This document shows, in pieces, positions 42,221-50,902 of a DNA stretch of 50,902 nt. The position numbers were made by a program, and so were the translations under genes. Each line of letters begins with the position of its first letter. The first letter of the stretch is position 1. Under the pieces are notes generated by a model. The model ran no database searches, had not been told where the DNA came from, and saw nothing but the letters and a program-made list of their open reading frames with translations. This DNA is from Verrucomicrobiota bacterium (GTDB taxonomy: Bacteria; Verrucomicrobiota; Verrucomicrobiia; Opitutales; Opitutaceae): assembly GCA_016222805.1 (NCBI GenBank), contig JACRQG010000047.1, positions 1 through 50,902 on the forward strand, in the 5' to 3' direction.

Positions 42221-43681
42221 ATGCCCGCGCAGTTCCGCAGGACGGACCCAATCCTTCGAATCAGTTTTGCGGCGGCAGTAATCGTAGTCGCGACGCTTGC
42301 CGCGGCGCAGCCTCCGGAGACGTCGCGACCGAATGTCGTGCTCATCGTCACCGACGACCAGGGTTATGGCGATGCGAGCAGCTACGGTTCCACCGACCTG
42401 CAGACACCGAACCTGGATCGCCTCGGGCGCGAGGGCGTTCGCTTCACGCAGTTCCGGGTCAATCCACTCTGCGCCCCGACGCGCGCCTCCCTGCTCACCG
42501 GGCTCGATTCGCTGGCCACCGGCATGTGGCGCGGGCCCTCGGAGCCGGCCCGCGCGGCGGCCAAGGCCAAGAAGCGCGGCAAGGTGACCCCGGACGAGGA
42601 CCCTGACGACGCCGCGGAGGCCGGCACGGTGCGGCGACTGCACGACGACCTGATCCTGCTGCCGCAATTCCTGCAACGCGCCGGCTACGCCACGGGCGCC
42701 TTCGGGAAATGGCACCTCGGTTATGAGGCCAGGAATCAACCCAACGCCCGGGGCTTCGACGAATTCGTGGGCTTCCTCGGCGGCGCTCACCCGTATTGGC
42801 TGCGGGCCAATTCCCGACTCCTGGAGAACGGCAAGCCGCTGGTCATCGAGGGACACACCACGGACGTCTTCGCCGATCGCGCCATTGCCTTCATCCGCGC
42901 CAACCGCGCCCGCCCGTTCTTTTGCTACCTGCCGTTCAATGCGGTCCACGGGCCCATGCGCTCGGCAGATCGCGCGGCCGACTCCGGGAAGCCGGACTGG
43001 CTCGCACACTACGAAAGACGCGGAGTTCCTCCGCTGCGGCGCGATTACAACGCCGTGATGTCCCACGCCGATGAGCGGATTGGCGACGTGTTGGCGACCC
43101 TCTCCGAGTTGGGCCTGGCTGACCGAACCCTGGTGATCTGTCATTCCGACAACGGCGGGATCCTGCACACCTATCCGTCCAACAACGGTCCGCTCCGTGG
43201 CGGCAAGGGCCAAACGTACGAGGGGGGTATCCGCGTGCCCGCCTTCATGCGGTGGCCTGGTGTGATTCCGGCGGGCACCGTCTCCACCGCCGATGCGGCC
43301 CATTACGATGTCTTTGCGACCGTGCTCGAGGCCGCGGGCCTGCCGGTGCCGGAGCGCAATGGACGCTTCCCGGTCCGGGGCGTAAGCTTGCTGGCCCATG
43401 TCCGTTCCGCGGGGAGGACTCCCCTGCCCGACCGTTACCAGTTCTGGGACCTTTACGGACAATGTGGCGCCCTGCACGGCCGCTGGAAACTCGTCGGCGT
43501 GATCGGGAATCACCATGGTCGGTTCGACCAGGCCGCCCGCGAGGCGGAGCAAACGCGCTTCGCCCTCTACGACCTGGAGACGGATCTCGCGGAGAAGCAC
43601 GACCGGGCCGCCGAGTTTCCCGCCATCTACACCGATCTGAAAGATCGGCACCTCGCCTGGCTGCGGCAGTTCGTGCCGTAG
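42221..43681 (+). CDS. Exported type I sulfatase (CAPTR class)
   Basis: This second sulfatase, of 486 residues, is not a close copy of the divergent one. It has a signal peptide (about 1-30, ISFAAAVIVVATLAAAQ), VTDDQGYGD (43-51), the maturation signature CAPTRASLLTG with Cys84, KWHLGYEARNQ, CHSDNGG and a late YQFWDLYGQ. An inserted charged stretch (about 108-127, AAKAKKRGKVTPDEDPDD) interrupts the region after the active-site helix and resembles the Ala/Lys insertion of the nearby esterase. The frame is open to 42125. I chose the ATG at 42221 because it gives a clean signal peptide; the ATG at 42185 is the alternative. About 150 bases separate the two divergent sulfatase starts, with no promoter I can name. 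Confidence 0.92.
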   Translation: MPAQFRRTDPILRISFAAAVIVVATLAAAQPPETSRPNVVLIVTDDQGYGDASSYGSTDLQTPNLDRLGREGVRFTQFRVNPLCAPTRASLLTGLDSLATGMWRGPSEPARAAAKAKKRGKVTPDEDPDDAAEAGTVRRLHDDLILLPQFLQRAGYATGAFGKWHLGYEARNQPNARGFDEFVGFLGGAHPYWLRANSRLLENGKPLVIEGHTTDVFADRAIAFIRANRARPFFCYLPFNAVHGPMRSADRAADSGKPDWLAHYERRGVPPLRRDYNAVMSHADERIGDVLATLSELGLADRTLVICHSDNGGILHTYPSNNGPLRGGKGQTYEGGIRVPAFMRWPGVIPAGTVSTADAAHYDVFATVLEAAGLPVPERNGRFPVRGVSLLAHVRSAGRTPLPDRYQFWDLYGQCGALHGRWKLVGVIGNHHGRFDQAAREAEQTRFALYDLETDLAEKHDRAAEFPAIYTDLKDRHLAWLRQFVP

Positions 43682-43770
43682 TTCAACGGCATCCCCCAGC
43701 GGCTACCATCCGTGTCCGGCCTCCGCGGCCGACCGTCGCCGCGCTCTCGGGAACCTCGGCTCCGCCAGCC

Positions 43771-45276
43771 TTACTCGATGGTCGGCACCACAAACGGCGC
43801 CCGATCGACGCGGTGCAGCATCCGATTCGCCGCCTCGGCGAACTCGCCCACGCACTGGTGCCGCGCAGCATCGTAGGTCACCCACGGACCGAAGGTCGCC
43901 GGGGTGGCGCCGAGGTCGACGCCGTTGGCGCGCAGGTGCTCGTGGCAACGCTCGAAGGCATCCGCCAACTCGGGCTGGCTGCGGACTGCTTCGCGGATTG
44001 CCTCCGGCCGGACCTGCCGCCCGAGGCGATGCGAGAGGTTGGCCAGGTGACACCCGGCGGCGGAGAGGTGCCCCTCCTGGGCCTCGGCGGCCAGTTCCCC
44101 AATCTTTCGGCTGCGCATCGCAGCGACGAAGTTCGAGAGATGCATCACTTCCATCTGCCGGGCGCTGCCGTCATCCGGAAGGTCGCGGATCTTCTTCCCC
44201 TTCGGATCGAACAGCGCCCCGCCGTTGGCGTCGCCGGCGAAATAGCCTCCCTCGCAATCGATGATCAGGCCGCGGCTCCGGCCGCGGAGGCTCCCCAGGG
44301 CCGCCGCGTCGCGGTTGCGCCGGACGTTGCGAATCTCGCAGATCAGCGGCACCTCCGGGAAGTCGAGGTAGGCGATCTGGGTGTTCGCCGTCTCCGCCGC
44401 GTCGTCGAAGGCGAAGCGGCCCCCGATGCTCAGCGCCCGCTTTGGAAGGTCACTCCGCCCCACAGCCCACCGGCAAAGATCCATCATGTGGACGCCGTTG
44501 TTGCCGAGTTCCCCGTTTCCGGTGTCCCAGAACCAGTGCCACTCGTAGTGCAGCTGCTTCCGTCGCAACGGAGCCTTCGGCGCCGGACCGCACCACAGAT
44601 CGTAGTCGATTCCCGCCGGCGGCGGTTGAGGCGCGGTGACCCGCCCAATTGCCTCCCGGGGCCGATACATGATTGCGTGGGCGAAACGAATTCGGCCCAG
44701 CGCGCCGCCCCGCAGCTCCGCGAAGACGCGGCGCAGCAGGAGGCTCGAACGATTCTGGGTGCCCACCTGCACAACGCGGCCGAACTTGCGGGCCGCCGCC
44801 ACCATCTGCCGCCCCTCCCACAGGTCGTGGGAGAAGGGCTTTTCGACATACACATCCTTGCCGGCCTGGCAGGCCCAGATCGTGGCCAGCGCGTGCCAGT
44901 GGTTCGGCAGGGCGATCACCACGGCGTCGATGGTGGGATCCTCGCAGACCCGCCGCAGGTCCTGATGCAGGGCGACCGTCTCCCCGCGGTCGCGGAAAGC
45001 CTTCGCTTCGCGCTCCAGGAAAGTCGGATCGACATCGCACAGCGCGACAACGCGGGCGCCGGGGACCTCGCGCAGCTTGCCCAGCAACTGATGTCCCCGC
45101 CCGCCCACCCCGCCGACCGCCTCGGTGGCCCCCATGCCGATGACGGCCAGCCGCACCGCGTCGTTGGCACCCTGGGGACGTGCGGTGGTGGCTCCGCGGG
45201 TGGACCGGCTGAGCCCAAGGCCCAGTCCCGCAATTGCAGTTTTCGTGAGAAAATCCCGACGCGTCGTGTGTGGCAT
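43771..45276 (-). CDS. Tat-exported Gfo/Idh/MocA-family oxidoreductase
   Basis: This second exported family member has 501 residues. It has a Tat signal RRDFLT (6-11) with TKTAIAGLGLGLS, the Rossmann loop AVIGMGATEAVGGVGGRG (45-62, longer than usual), CDVD, the canonical EKP (145-147, VYVEKPFSHD) and a substrate domain with YDLWCGPAP, HWFWDTGNGELGNNGVHMMDL and a late DCEGGY segment. The family place resembles exported dehydrogenases of Planctomycetes and Verrucomicrobia with unknown sugar substrates. The frame is open to 45357, but the ATG at 45276 starts the Tat signal. It is the last of the minus-strand group following the DegT-type gene, but a hairpin lies between them. Confidence 0.88.
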   Translation of the reverse strand: MPHTTRRDFLTKTAIAGLGLGLSRSTRGATTARPQGANDAVRLAVIGMGATEAVGGVGGRGHQLLGKLREVPGARVVALCDVDPTFLEREAKAFRDRGETVALHQDLRRVCEDPTIDAVVIALPNHWHALATIWACQAGKDVYVEKPFSHDLWEGRQMVAAARKFGRVVQVGTQNRSSLLLRRVFAELRGGALGRIRFAHAIMYRPREAIGRVTAPQPPPAGIDYDLWCGPAPKAPLRRKQLHYEWHWFWDTGNGELGNNGVHMMDLCRWAVGRSDLPKRALSIGGRFAFDDAAETANTQIAYLDFPEVPLICEIRNVRRNRDAAALGSLRGRSRGLIIDCEGGYFAGDANGGALFDPKGKKIRDLPDDGSARQMEVMHLSNFVAAMRSRKIGELAAEAQEGHLSAAGCHLANLSHRLGRQVRPEAIREAVRSQPELADAFERCHEHLRANGVDLGATPATFGPWVTYDAARHQCVGEFAEAANRMLHRVDRAPFVVPTIE

Positions 45277-45353
45277 GCAGCGAAAGGCCCCGGGATCGCG
45301 AAAATCGCCATTCCGCGGGCGCGCCACTCCAGCGCGCGAGTCTCGCGCTGTCA

Positions 45354-45390
45354 GCAAAATGTTCGCGGCGCGGTGAACGGTCGCGCCGCG
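45354..45390 (-). terminator. Candidate terminator after the DegT-type gene
   Basis: A perfect 9-bp stem, CGCGGCGCG (45364-45372) with CGCGCCGCG (45382-45390) and a 9-base loop, lies 31 bases after the stop of the minus-strand DegT-type gene. Read on that strand it is followed by GAACATTTTGC, a short T-run. It could end that transcript before the next oxidoreductase gene. A second palindrome, GCGCGAG-T-CTCGCGC, is at 45334-45348. Confidence 0.45.
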
Positions 45391-45421
45391 TCCGGTCGGT
45401 TCCTCGCCGTCCGTGGTCCGA

Positions 45422-46750
45422 TCAGACCGCGTAGTGGCCCGCCACCTTGCGCACGGCCTCCGCGGCGCCGACGATGTAGTCCTCGGTCATGCCCTCGTGG
45501 ATGACGAAGCGGATGCCGTTCTGGAGAATCGCCTCCACCTCCGGCGTCTGGTGCTTTGTGTAGTCCATCTTGGTCAGGCCCAGCTCGCGCACCGGCCAGC
45601 GTCCGGCGAAAAACCCGTGTTTCTGGAACACCGGCTCCCGGTGCAGCGGCACGGCGATGTAGCCCGCGCTGCATTGCACCCCTTCGGCCGCCAGCGCCTT
45701 CACGAACGCCGCCCGGTCGCACTTCAGCTTCTTCGGATTGAAGCGCATGAAGTAGAACCAGTACACGCAGCGATCCTCGGGATGCACCTGGTGTGGCAGG
45801 ATGCCGGGCACGTCCTTGATCTTCTCGGTCAGGAGATTTCCCAGCCGGGCGCGTTTGGCCGCGACCCCTTCGAGGCGCTCCAGTTGCGCTGCCAGCACGG
45901 CGGCCTGCGGTTCGGCCATGCGATAGTTGGTCGCAAACATCTGGAAACCGCCGCCCTTGACCCGGTCGGCCCCCTTGTCACCCGCCCGCTGCAGCAGCGG
46001 ACCGAAGCGCTCGTCGTTCGACGCCACCACGCCACCGTCGCCCGTCGTGATGTGTTTGGTTTGCTGCAGGGAAAAACACGCGATGTGCCCGATGGTACCA
46101 ATCGGCTGGCCGCGATACCGCGCCCCCCACGCCTGGCAGGCGTCCTCGATCAGGACGAGCTTGTGCTTGTCCGCGAGCGCCCGCAGCGGCCGCAGGTCGC
46201 AGGGATTGCCGCAGAGGTGCACGGCGATGATCGCCTTGGTCCGCGGCGTGATCCGCCGCTCCACGTCGGCCGGATCGAGGTTGTAGGTGCTCGCCCCCAA
46301 GTCCGCAAAGACGGGCACACCCTGCTGGTAGATCACGCCAATCACCGTCCCGATGTCCGTGATGGGCGACGTGATGACCTCGTCGCCCGGCCCGATCCCG
46401 GCGGCAATCGTCGCGATGTGCAGCGCCGCCGTTCCGGAGGAGCAGGTGTGGGCGTACTTCAGGGGGCAGTGCTTCCGGAAGCGTTCGAGTGCCAGCGTGG
46501 TCTGCGGTCCCTTCCAGTAGAACAGCGTGTCCTGCTCGAGCATGGCGTTGAGGCGCTCGCGTTCGAGATCCCCCCAGCGCTTGGCAGCCACGGGCGCCTT
46601 CTTCACCGCTTTCTCCCCGCCGAGGAGGGCCAGCTTCGCCTCCCCGACCGCCGCCAGGCGCGGTGTCGCCGCCCCCGTTGCCAGCACCGCCGCCGAACCG
46701 CGGGCGATGAAACTCCGACGCGACACCATGGGTGATTTTCTGCTGTTCAT
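45422..46750 (-). CDS. Tat-tagged DegT/DnrJ/EryC1-type PLP aminotransferase
   Basis: The 442-residue protein has the fold-type I sugar aminotransferase core: SSGTAALHIA for cofactor phosphate, EDACQAWGA (202-210) with the cofactor Asp, and the Schiff-base lysine at 232 in CFSLQQTKHITTGDGG. Cytoplasmic relatives aminate keto-sugars for polysaccharide or antibiotic synthesis. This one starts with SRRSFIARGSAAV, a Tat-type signal, which suggests export of the folded PLP enzyme. That is unusual for the family and fits the exported oxidoreductases nearby, which could supply a keto group. The ATG at 46750 is supported by an AGGAG about 7 bases upstream, the only clear Shine-Dalgarno in this window. 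The upstream frame to 46873 shows no conserved sequence. Confidence 0.9.
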   Translation of the reverse strand: MNSRKSPMVSRRSFIARGSAAVLATGAATPRLAAVGEAKLALLGGEKAVKKAPVAAKRWGDLERERLNAMLEQDTLFYWKGPQTTLALERFRKHCPLKYAHTCSSGTAALHIATIAAGIGPGDEVITSPITDIGTVIGVIYQQGVPVFADLGASTYNLDPADVERRITPRTKAIIAVHLCGNPCDLRPLRALADKHKLVLIEDACQAWGARYRGQPIGTIGHIACFSLQQTKHITTGDGGVVASNDERFGPLLQRAGDKGADRVKGGGFQMFATNYRMAEPQAAVLAAQLERLEGVAAKRARLGNLLTEKIKDVPGILPHQVHPEDRCVYWFYFMRFNPKKLKCDRAAFVKALAAEGVQCSAGYIAVPLHREPVFQKHGFFAGRWPVRELGLTKMDYTKHQTPEVEAILQNGIRFVIHEGMTEDYIVGAAEAVRKVAGHYAV

Positions 46751-47054
46751 AGGGGACTCCTGAAGGGAAAGGTCACCACGACACCGCCGGCCGCAGGCAG
46801 GGCCCCACGATCGCCGGATCGCGGAGATGAGATCACGGGAAAGACATGTGGACTCCGTCCCAAGCAATGACACGAATCCGGCCGCAGGGCGAGCCTACTC
46901 TCCGAGGGTTGCCGAAGACGGGCTGATCTCATCTTCCTGCACGCCGGGAGCGGCGACCGACGTCTTCCCGAGCGCCGCCGGGCCAAGACGGCGGTGCGGG
47001 AACCGCCGCCTCAATCGGCCGAGCCCGGGCGCTCCCCCGGCTTCGTCCCGGCGG
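46751..47054. other. 304-base non-coding spacer upstream of the DegT-type gene
   Basis: No gene is seen. It holds an 11-bp inverted repeat, AGATGAGATCA (46825-46835) with TGATCTCATCT (46924-46934), 88 bases apart. A small hairpin GGCGGT/ACCGCC (46990-46995 with 47002-47007) lies 48 bases after the end of the next upstream oxidoreductase gene. The first might be a paired regulator site or a long RNA stem for the DegT-type gene; I have no further evidence. Confidence 0.45.
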
Positions 47055-48212
47055 TCAGCGTCCCACGTTGCGGCCGAGTGTGATTTCGTTCTGGGCGAAG
47101 TTTTCCACCGAGCGTGTCTTCTGATGGAAGCGGCGCGCGTGCTTGAGGATGCCTTCCCGCGTGTAGAAGGGAGCCGCCGGTGCCAGGGGAAGGTTCACCC
47201 GCTGGTCCAGGTGGCTGGACTCGTAGATCGCCGAAATCAACTCCACCGTTCGGCGTCCCTGTTCGCCGTCGACCAGCAACGCTTCCCGACCTTGGATGGC
47301 CGCCAGGAAGTTGGCGATCTGGCCGTCGTGGCCCTCGTGCTCCACCGCGGGCAACCCGTCGTAATACGCCTGCAGCTCGGCGACGAGCGCGGGATTGTCC
47401 TCCGGAAAGCCGTTGGGCTTCGACACCCCGGCCTTCAACGCCCACGGAATCGCGATTTTCGCGCGTTCGCCCTGGAACACCAGCTGTTGCTCCTCGCCAT
47501 GGTGGACGAGCGAGGCGGTGATTTGCCCGACGCGCCCATCCGCAAACGTCACCACGCTCGTGGAGAAGTCCTCCGTTTCGGAGTTGTCGTGCGCCAGGTT
47601 GGCGGAAAAGGCCTGCACGGTGGCGGGCTGCCCCATCATCCACAGGAACAGATCGATCTGGTGCACCGCGTGGTTGATGGTGCAACCGCCCCCTTCCTTG
47701 TCCCAGGTGCCGCGCCACCAGAGGTCGTAGTAGCTGGCCCCGCGCCACCAGAGGGAGTCCACCTGTGCGTGGAGGACGCGGCCGATCAAGCCGGCGTCGA
47801 GCATCCTCTTGACCTTCATCGCCGGGGTCTTGAAGCGATTCTGCGCGACGACGCCCAGCAGGCTCCCGGTCTCCCGGGCCGCTGCCAGCATCGCATCACA
47901 TTCCGCGAGGCACGTCGCCATGGGTTTCTCGGTCAGCACATGCTTGCCGGCGCGGAGCAGCGCGACGGCCGCCGGCGCGTGTTCGAATGGCGGCAGGCAG
48001 ATGGACGCGGCATCGAAGGAGCAGCCGCGGAGCAGTTCCTCCGGGGTGCGAAAGACCGGCACGTCCAGGCCGTGTTTCGCAGCCTTTTCCCGCGCCTTGT
48101 CGGGAAAGAGATCGACCAGGGCGACGACACGGGCCTGGTCGCCAAACTTGCGATACGCGAGGAGGTGGCTGTCGGAGATCGCCCCGGTGCCGAGAAGCGC
48201 TATCTGGATCAT
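47055..48212 (-). CDS. Cytoplasmic Gfo/Idh/MocA-family oxidoreductase
   Basis: The third family member in the cluster has 385 residues but no signal peptide, and begins directly with the Rossmann fold ([15 protein letters not shown], 2-16). EKP is at 95-97 ([11 protein letters not shown]), followed by [20 protein letters not shown], a [24 protein letters not shown] active-site region and a C-terminal HLDQRVNLP. The enzyme probably oxidises or reduces a sugar or inositol taken up after extracellular processing by the neighbouring enzymes. That division of labour is inferred from location signals only. It is divergent from the sensor kinase across 143 bases and is followed by a 304-base spacer before the DegT-type gene. 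Confidence 0.9.
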   Translation of the reverse strand: MIQIALLGTGAISDSHLLAYRKFGDQARVVALVDLFPDKAREKAAKHGLDVPVFRTPEELLRGCSFDAASICLPPFEHAPAAVALLRAGKHVLTEKPMATCLAECDAMLAAARETGSLLGVVAQNRFKTPAMKVKRMLDAGLIGRVLHAQVDSLWWRGASYYDLWWRGTWDKEGGGCTINHAVHQIDLFLWMMGQPATVQAFSANLAHDNSETEDFSTSVVTFADGRVGQITASLVHHGEEQQLVFQGERAKIAIPWALKAGVSKPNGFPEDNPALVAELQAYYDGLPAVEHEGHDGQIANFLAAIQGREALLVDGEQGRRTVELISAIYESSHLDQRVNLPLAPAAPFYTREGILKHARRFHQKTRSVENFAQNEITLGRNVGR

Positions 48213-48355
48213 GTCGGAATGAATTGGGACCGCCTAGCGTCCCCTCGGGGAAAAGGCGACCGCGATTCACTCGCGCGGCGCCGCGCGCTCGGCGGTGGCA
48301 TGGAAAACGCATTGCCCCGTCGCCGGCCGATCGTTTTGGTAGGGTAAACACCTTA

Positions 48356-50902
48356 ATGCCGTCGCTTCCCACATTGCCCCAACGCACCTGGCTGGAGCGC
48401 ACGTCGCTGGGGCTGGCAATCGGGCTGACGGCCATTGGCGGGCTGACCGCAGCGGGGTGGTGGTTCGGCCATCCCTCACTGGTGCAGCCGTTCTCCGGTC
48501 ACGCGGTCCTCAAGCTGAACGGCGCCCTGGTGTTCCTCCTCCTGGGCGTCGCCCTGCTGGGTTTCGAGTTCGGCCGGGCCCGCCTTGCGTGGGTCGCGCT
48601 CCCCGGCGGACTCCTGGCAGGCCTCTCGCTTCTCCAAGACCTGATCGGGGCCGATTTTCATATCGACCAGCTCTTTGTCCGCGACCACCTGCTGACGGCG
48701 ACCCAGCACGCCGGGCGGATGCCCGCGATGCTCGCGGCGAGCCTCGCGTTGGGCTGCCTGGTGCTGGTGTGGTATGCCACGGGCCGGGGTTCCCGACCGC
48801 GACTGCTCGCGGAGGCCGTCGGTGGGTCGGTCCTCGCCTCGGCGGGACTCTCCACGCTCCTCGGCTACGGTGCCGGGTTGCCGATTGTCTACACCTGGGG
48901 AACCGACACCGCGACGCCGCCCGTCGGCGCCATCGCCCTCTGCCTGCTTGGAGCCTCGCTGCTCAGCATCGCGTGGCGGGAAAGCGCCCGCTCCGAAGGG
49001 GAAGCCCCCTCCTGGGCTCCGATGCCGGCGGTGGTCGGGTGTCTCACCCTCACGGTGATCCTTTGGGTCGGGCTTCGCGCCCGCGAGCAGGCCTTCGTCA
49101 GCGGCACGACGGCGTCGCAGATGGATCAGTTTGGCGCGCAGATCAAAGACGTCTTCGACAAGCAAGCCAGCCAGATTGAGCGGATCGCGCGCGCGTGGGG
49201 CGACGGGCCGCCGAATGCCTTCGCCGCGTGGGAGGCGGACTCGCGCCAGTTGTTTGAGCTCGGTTCCGGCGACCTTGGCTGCCTGACGCTTGCCTTCGTG
49301 GACCTCGGACGCCGCACCGTCTGGGCCTATCCCGAGTCCAGCCTGCAGGCCTCGCGCGGAGTCCTGCATGCCCAGTCCCCTGAACGACGCGCCGCCCTGG
49401 ACCTCGCGGAATCGACCCGGGGGCCGGCGATCTCCACCACCACGACCCTCCTCGCCGGCGGAGCGGACACGGTCAAGGGAGTCGTGATCTACTCGCCGGT
49501 GATCCGGGCCGGGTCCATCGTGGGATTCGCCGCGGCGGAGTTCGAGTACCGGCGCTTCTTCCATCAAATCGCCGCCTCGCGCGTGCCGCAGCTGCATGAA
49601 AACTACGACATCGCCGTAGCCATCGGGGGCGAGACCGTCTTCAAGCTGTCCGCACCCGATCCCGCGCTCGACAGCGAGCATACGCTGGAGAAGACCTACC
49701 CGATTGCCGCCCGGCGCATCCGGCTCAGCCTGACCCCGACCGACGCAGCCCTCCGGCAGACCCGGCGGTTCCTGCCCGAACTCGCCCTGCTCGCCGGCTT
49801 CGGCATCACCGCCCTGTTCGGCCTGAGTGTCCACCTCGCCCGCAGCGCGCGCGCCGGGCAGCGGGCCGCGGAGCACTCCAACCGAAAGCTCTTCGCCGAG
49901 AACGAGGAGCGCCGCCGGATCGAGGCGCGCCTCAAGGTGTCCGACGAGCGCCTGCGCCTCGCGCTGGATTCCACGCAGATTGGCATCATGGAGTGGAGCG
50001 TCCCCGCCGGCCACGTCTACTACAGCCCCGGCCTGTGGGCGATGCTCGGCTACGAACACGGCCGCATGCCCTCCACCGTGGATACGTGGCAGTCGCTGGT
50101 TCATCCCGATGACCTGCCGCTGTTCCGCCGCCGCACCGACGCCCAGCTCAACGGACTGGTTTCGTTCATCGACCCCGAGTACCGCGTCCGTGCCCGCAGC
50201 GGGGATTGGCGCTGGGTCTACACGCGTTCCAAGTCGGTCGCGTCCGACTCCCAGGGACGTCCGACGCGGATCATCGGCACGGTGCAGGACATCACCGCCC
50301 GCCGGGAAGCCGAACAGGCGTTGCGCGAAAGCCAGGCGGAGGCCCGCAAACTCTCCCTGGTCGCCGCGAAGACGGACAACCCGGTGCTGATCGGATCCCC
50401 GGACGGCCGGATCGAATGGGCCAACGAGGCCTTCTGCCGGGTGATGGAATACTCGCTCGAGGAAGTGGTCGGAAAGAATCCCGCCCACTTCATGGTCGGC
50501 CCGGACACCAACCATCGTACGGTCTCGCGCATCCGGGCCGCGATGGCGCGCGGCCAGGGCATCAGCACCGACGTGGTGAACTACTCCAAGACCGGGCGGA
50601 AGTACCAGTTTCACATCGAGGTGCAGCCAGTCCGCGGCACCAACGGCGAACTCGAAAACTTCATCGCGGTCCAGACGGACATCACCGCCCGCGTCGAGAC
50701 CGAGCAGCAGCTTCGCCGGGCCAAGCTCGAAGCGGACGAGGCCTCCCGCGCCAAGAGCGAGTTCCTCGCGTCGATGTCGCACGAAATCCGCACCCCGATG
50801 AACGGGGTCATCGGCATGACGAGCCTCCTGATGGAGACCACGCTCACGCCGGAGCAGCGCGACTTCGTCAATACCATCCGCACCTCCGGCGAGGCGCTCC
50901 TA
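48356..50902 (+). CDS. Membrane sensor histidine kinase with two PAS domains (3' end cut by window)
   Basis: The frame is open from the ATG at 48356 to the last base (849 codons, no stop), so the gene is partial. The N-terminus has about seven hydrophobic segments (residues about 18-240). A soluble stretch of about 230 residues (245-470, [26 protein letters not shown]-like by layout) follows, then another membrane helix (about 472-494), a short coiled-coil, two PAS domains (about 520-645, with [12 protein letters not shown], and 660-785, with [20 protein letters not shown]), and a HisKA domain with phosphoacceptor His809 in [12 protein letters not shown]. The last motif is typical of hybrid kinases, so an ATPase and probably receiver domains lie beyond the edge. 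The signal is unknown. Confidence 0.9.
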   Translation, partial: MPSLPTLPQRTWLERTSLGLAIGLTAIGGLTAAGWWFGHPSLVQPFSGHAVLKLNGALVFLLLGVALLGFEFGRARLAWVALPGGLLAGLSLLQDLIGADFHIDQLFVRDHLLTATQHAGRMPAMLAASLALGCLVLVWYATGRGSRPRLLAEAVGGSVLASAGLSTLLGYGAGLPIVYTWGTDTATPPVGAIALCLLGASLLSIAWRESARSEGEAPSWAPMPAVVGCLTLTVILWVGLRAREQAFVSGTTASQMDQFGAQIKDVFDKQASQIERIARAWGDGPPNAFAAWEADSRQLFELGSGDLGCLTLAFVDLGRRTVWAYPESSLQASRGVLHAQSPERRAALDLAESTRGPAISTTTTLLAGGADTVKGVVIYSPVIRAGSIVGFAAAEFEYRRFFHQIAASRVPQLHENYDIAVAIGGETVFKLSAPDPALDSEHTLEKTYPIAARRIRLSLTPTDAALRQTRRFLPELALLAGFGITALFGLSVHLARSARAGQRAAEHSNRKLFAENEERRRIEARLKVSDERLRLALDSTQIGIMEWSVPAGHVYYSPGLWAMLGYEHGRMPSTVDTWQSLVHPDDLPLFRRRTDAQLNGLVSFIDPEYRVRARSGDWRWVYTRSKSVASDSQGRPTRIIGTVQDITARREAEQALRESQAEARKLSLVAAKTDNPVLIGSPDGRIEWANEAFCRVMEYSLEEVVGKNPAHFMVGPDTNHRTVSRIRAAMARGQGISTDVVNYSKTGRKYQFHIEVQPVRGTNGELENFIAVQTDITARVETEQQLRRAKLEADEASRAKSEFLASMSHEIRTPMNGVIGMTSLLMETTLTPEQRDFVNTIRTSGEALL

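Noticed and set aside
46825-46934. 11-bp inverted repeat AGATGAGATCA as insertion-sequence ends
   Set aside because: Only 88 bases lie between the arms, no flanking target duplication was seen and no transposase is present.
48312-48345. TTGCCC...TAGGGT as a promoter of the sensor kinase
   Set aside because: Spacing is about 22 bases, too long for a standard sigma-70 promoter.

Overview
The window is GC-rich, densely coded DNA of a Gram-negative, didermal bacterium. It most probably comes from the Verrucomicrobiota, close to Opitutaceae. This rests on gene content: a pilus-like locus whose gene order matches the Akkermansia Amuc_1098-Amuc_1102 block as I recall it, a TonB receptor of the type common in Opitutus relatives, Tat-tagged Gfo/Idh/MocA oxidoreductases beside sulfatases, and a giant Ig-repeat protein with a verrucomicrobial-looking C-terminal cassette. 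The assignment is inference; no rRNA or other phylogenetic marker is present. I see no tRNA, rRNA, CRISPR array, transposase or prophage gene.

Layout. (1) 70-5132, minus strand: tolC-like, maf, tonB-like, rluA-like and aroF. The first four are tightly packed and the last follows a palindromic repeat. (2) 5233-10621, plus strand: nadE, hemL and a SpoIVB-type (S55) exported protein, separated by long repeat-bearing spacers. (3) 27455-10804, minus strand: the centrepiece. A six-gene run encodes a small exported pilus-like protein, a PilM-PilN-type fusion, two single-pass inner-membrane pilus-like proteins and a secretin. It ends 18 bases later in a 3062-residue exported protein with 25 Ig-like domains, so the pilus-like machine and the giant surface protein are probably one transcription unit. 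(4) 27555-33599: a Nudix hydrolase and methylglyoxal synthase pair, then an arabinose-type ABC transporter (araFGH) with a convergent LacI-family regulator. (5) 33720-37601: a TonB-dependent receptor and homoserine dehydrogenase. (6) 37620-48212: exported glycan-processing genes, namely three Gfo/Idh/MocA oxidoreductases, a sialate O-acetylesterase-like SGNH enzyme, two divergent sulfatases and a Tat-tagged DegT-type aminotransferase. (7) 48356 to the end: a membrane hybrid-type sensor kinase, cut by the window edge inside its HisKA domain.

Two structures cut across the genes. Two families of short GC-rich palindromic repeats (REP-like) occur at seven places, always between genes, usually just after a stop codon and often as inverted doublets. 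Most start codons are preceded by a C/T-rich tract containing CTCC or CCTCC rather than a Shine-Dalgarno sequence; the DegT-type gene is the clear exception.

Long open frames opposite many genes are high-GC shadows and are not annotated. Coordinates for genes with doubtful starts are discussed in each entry.
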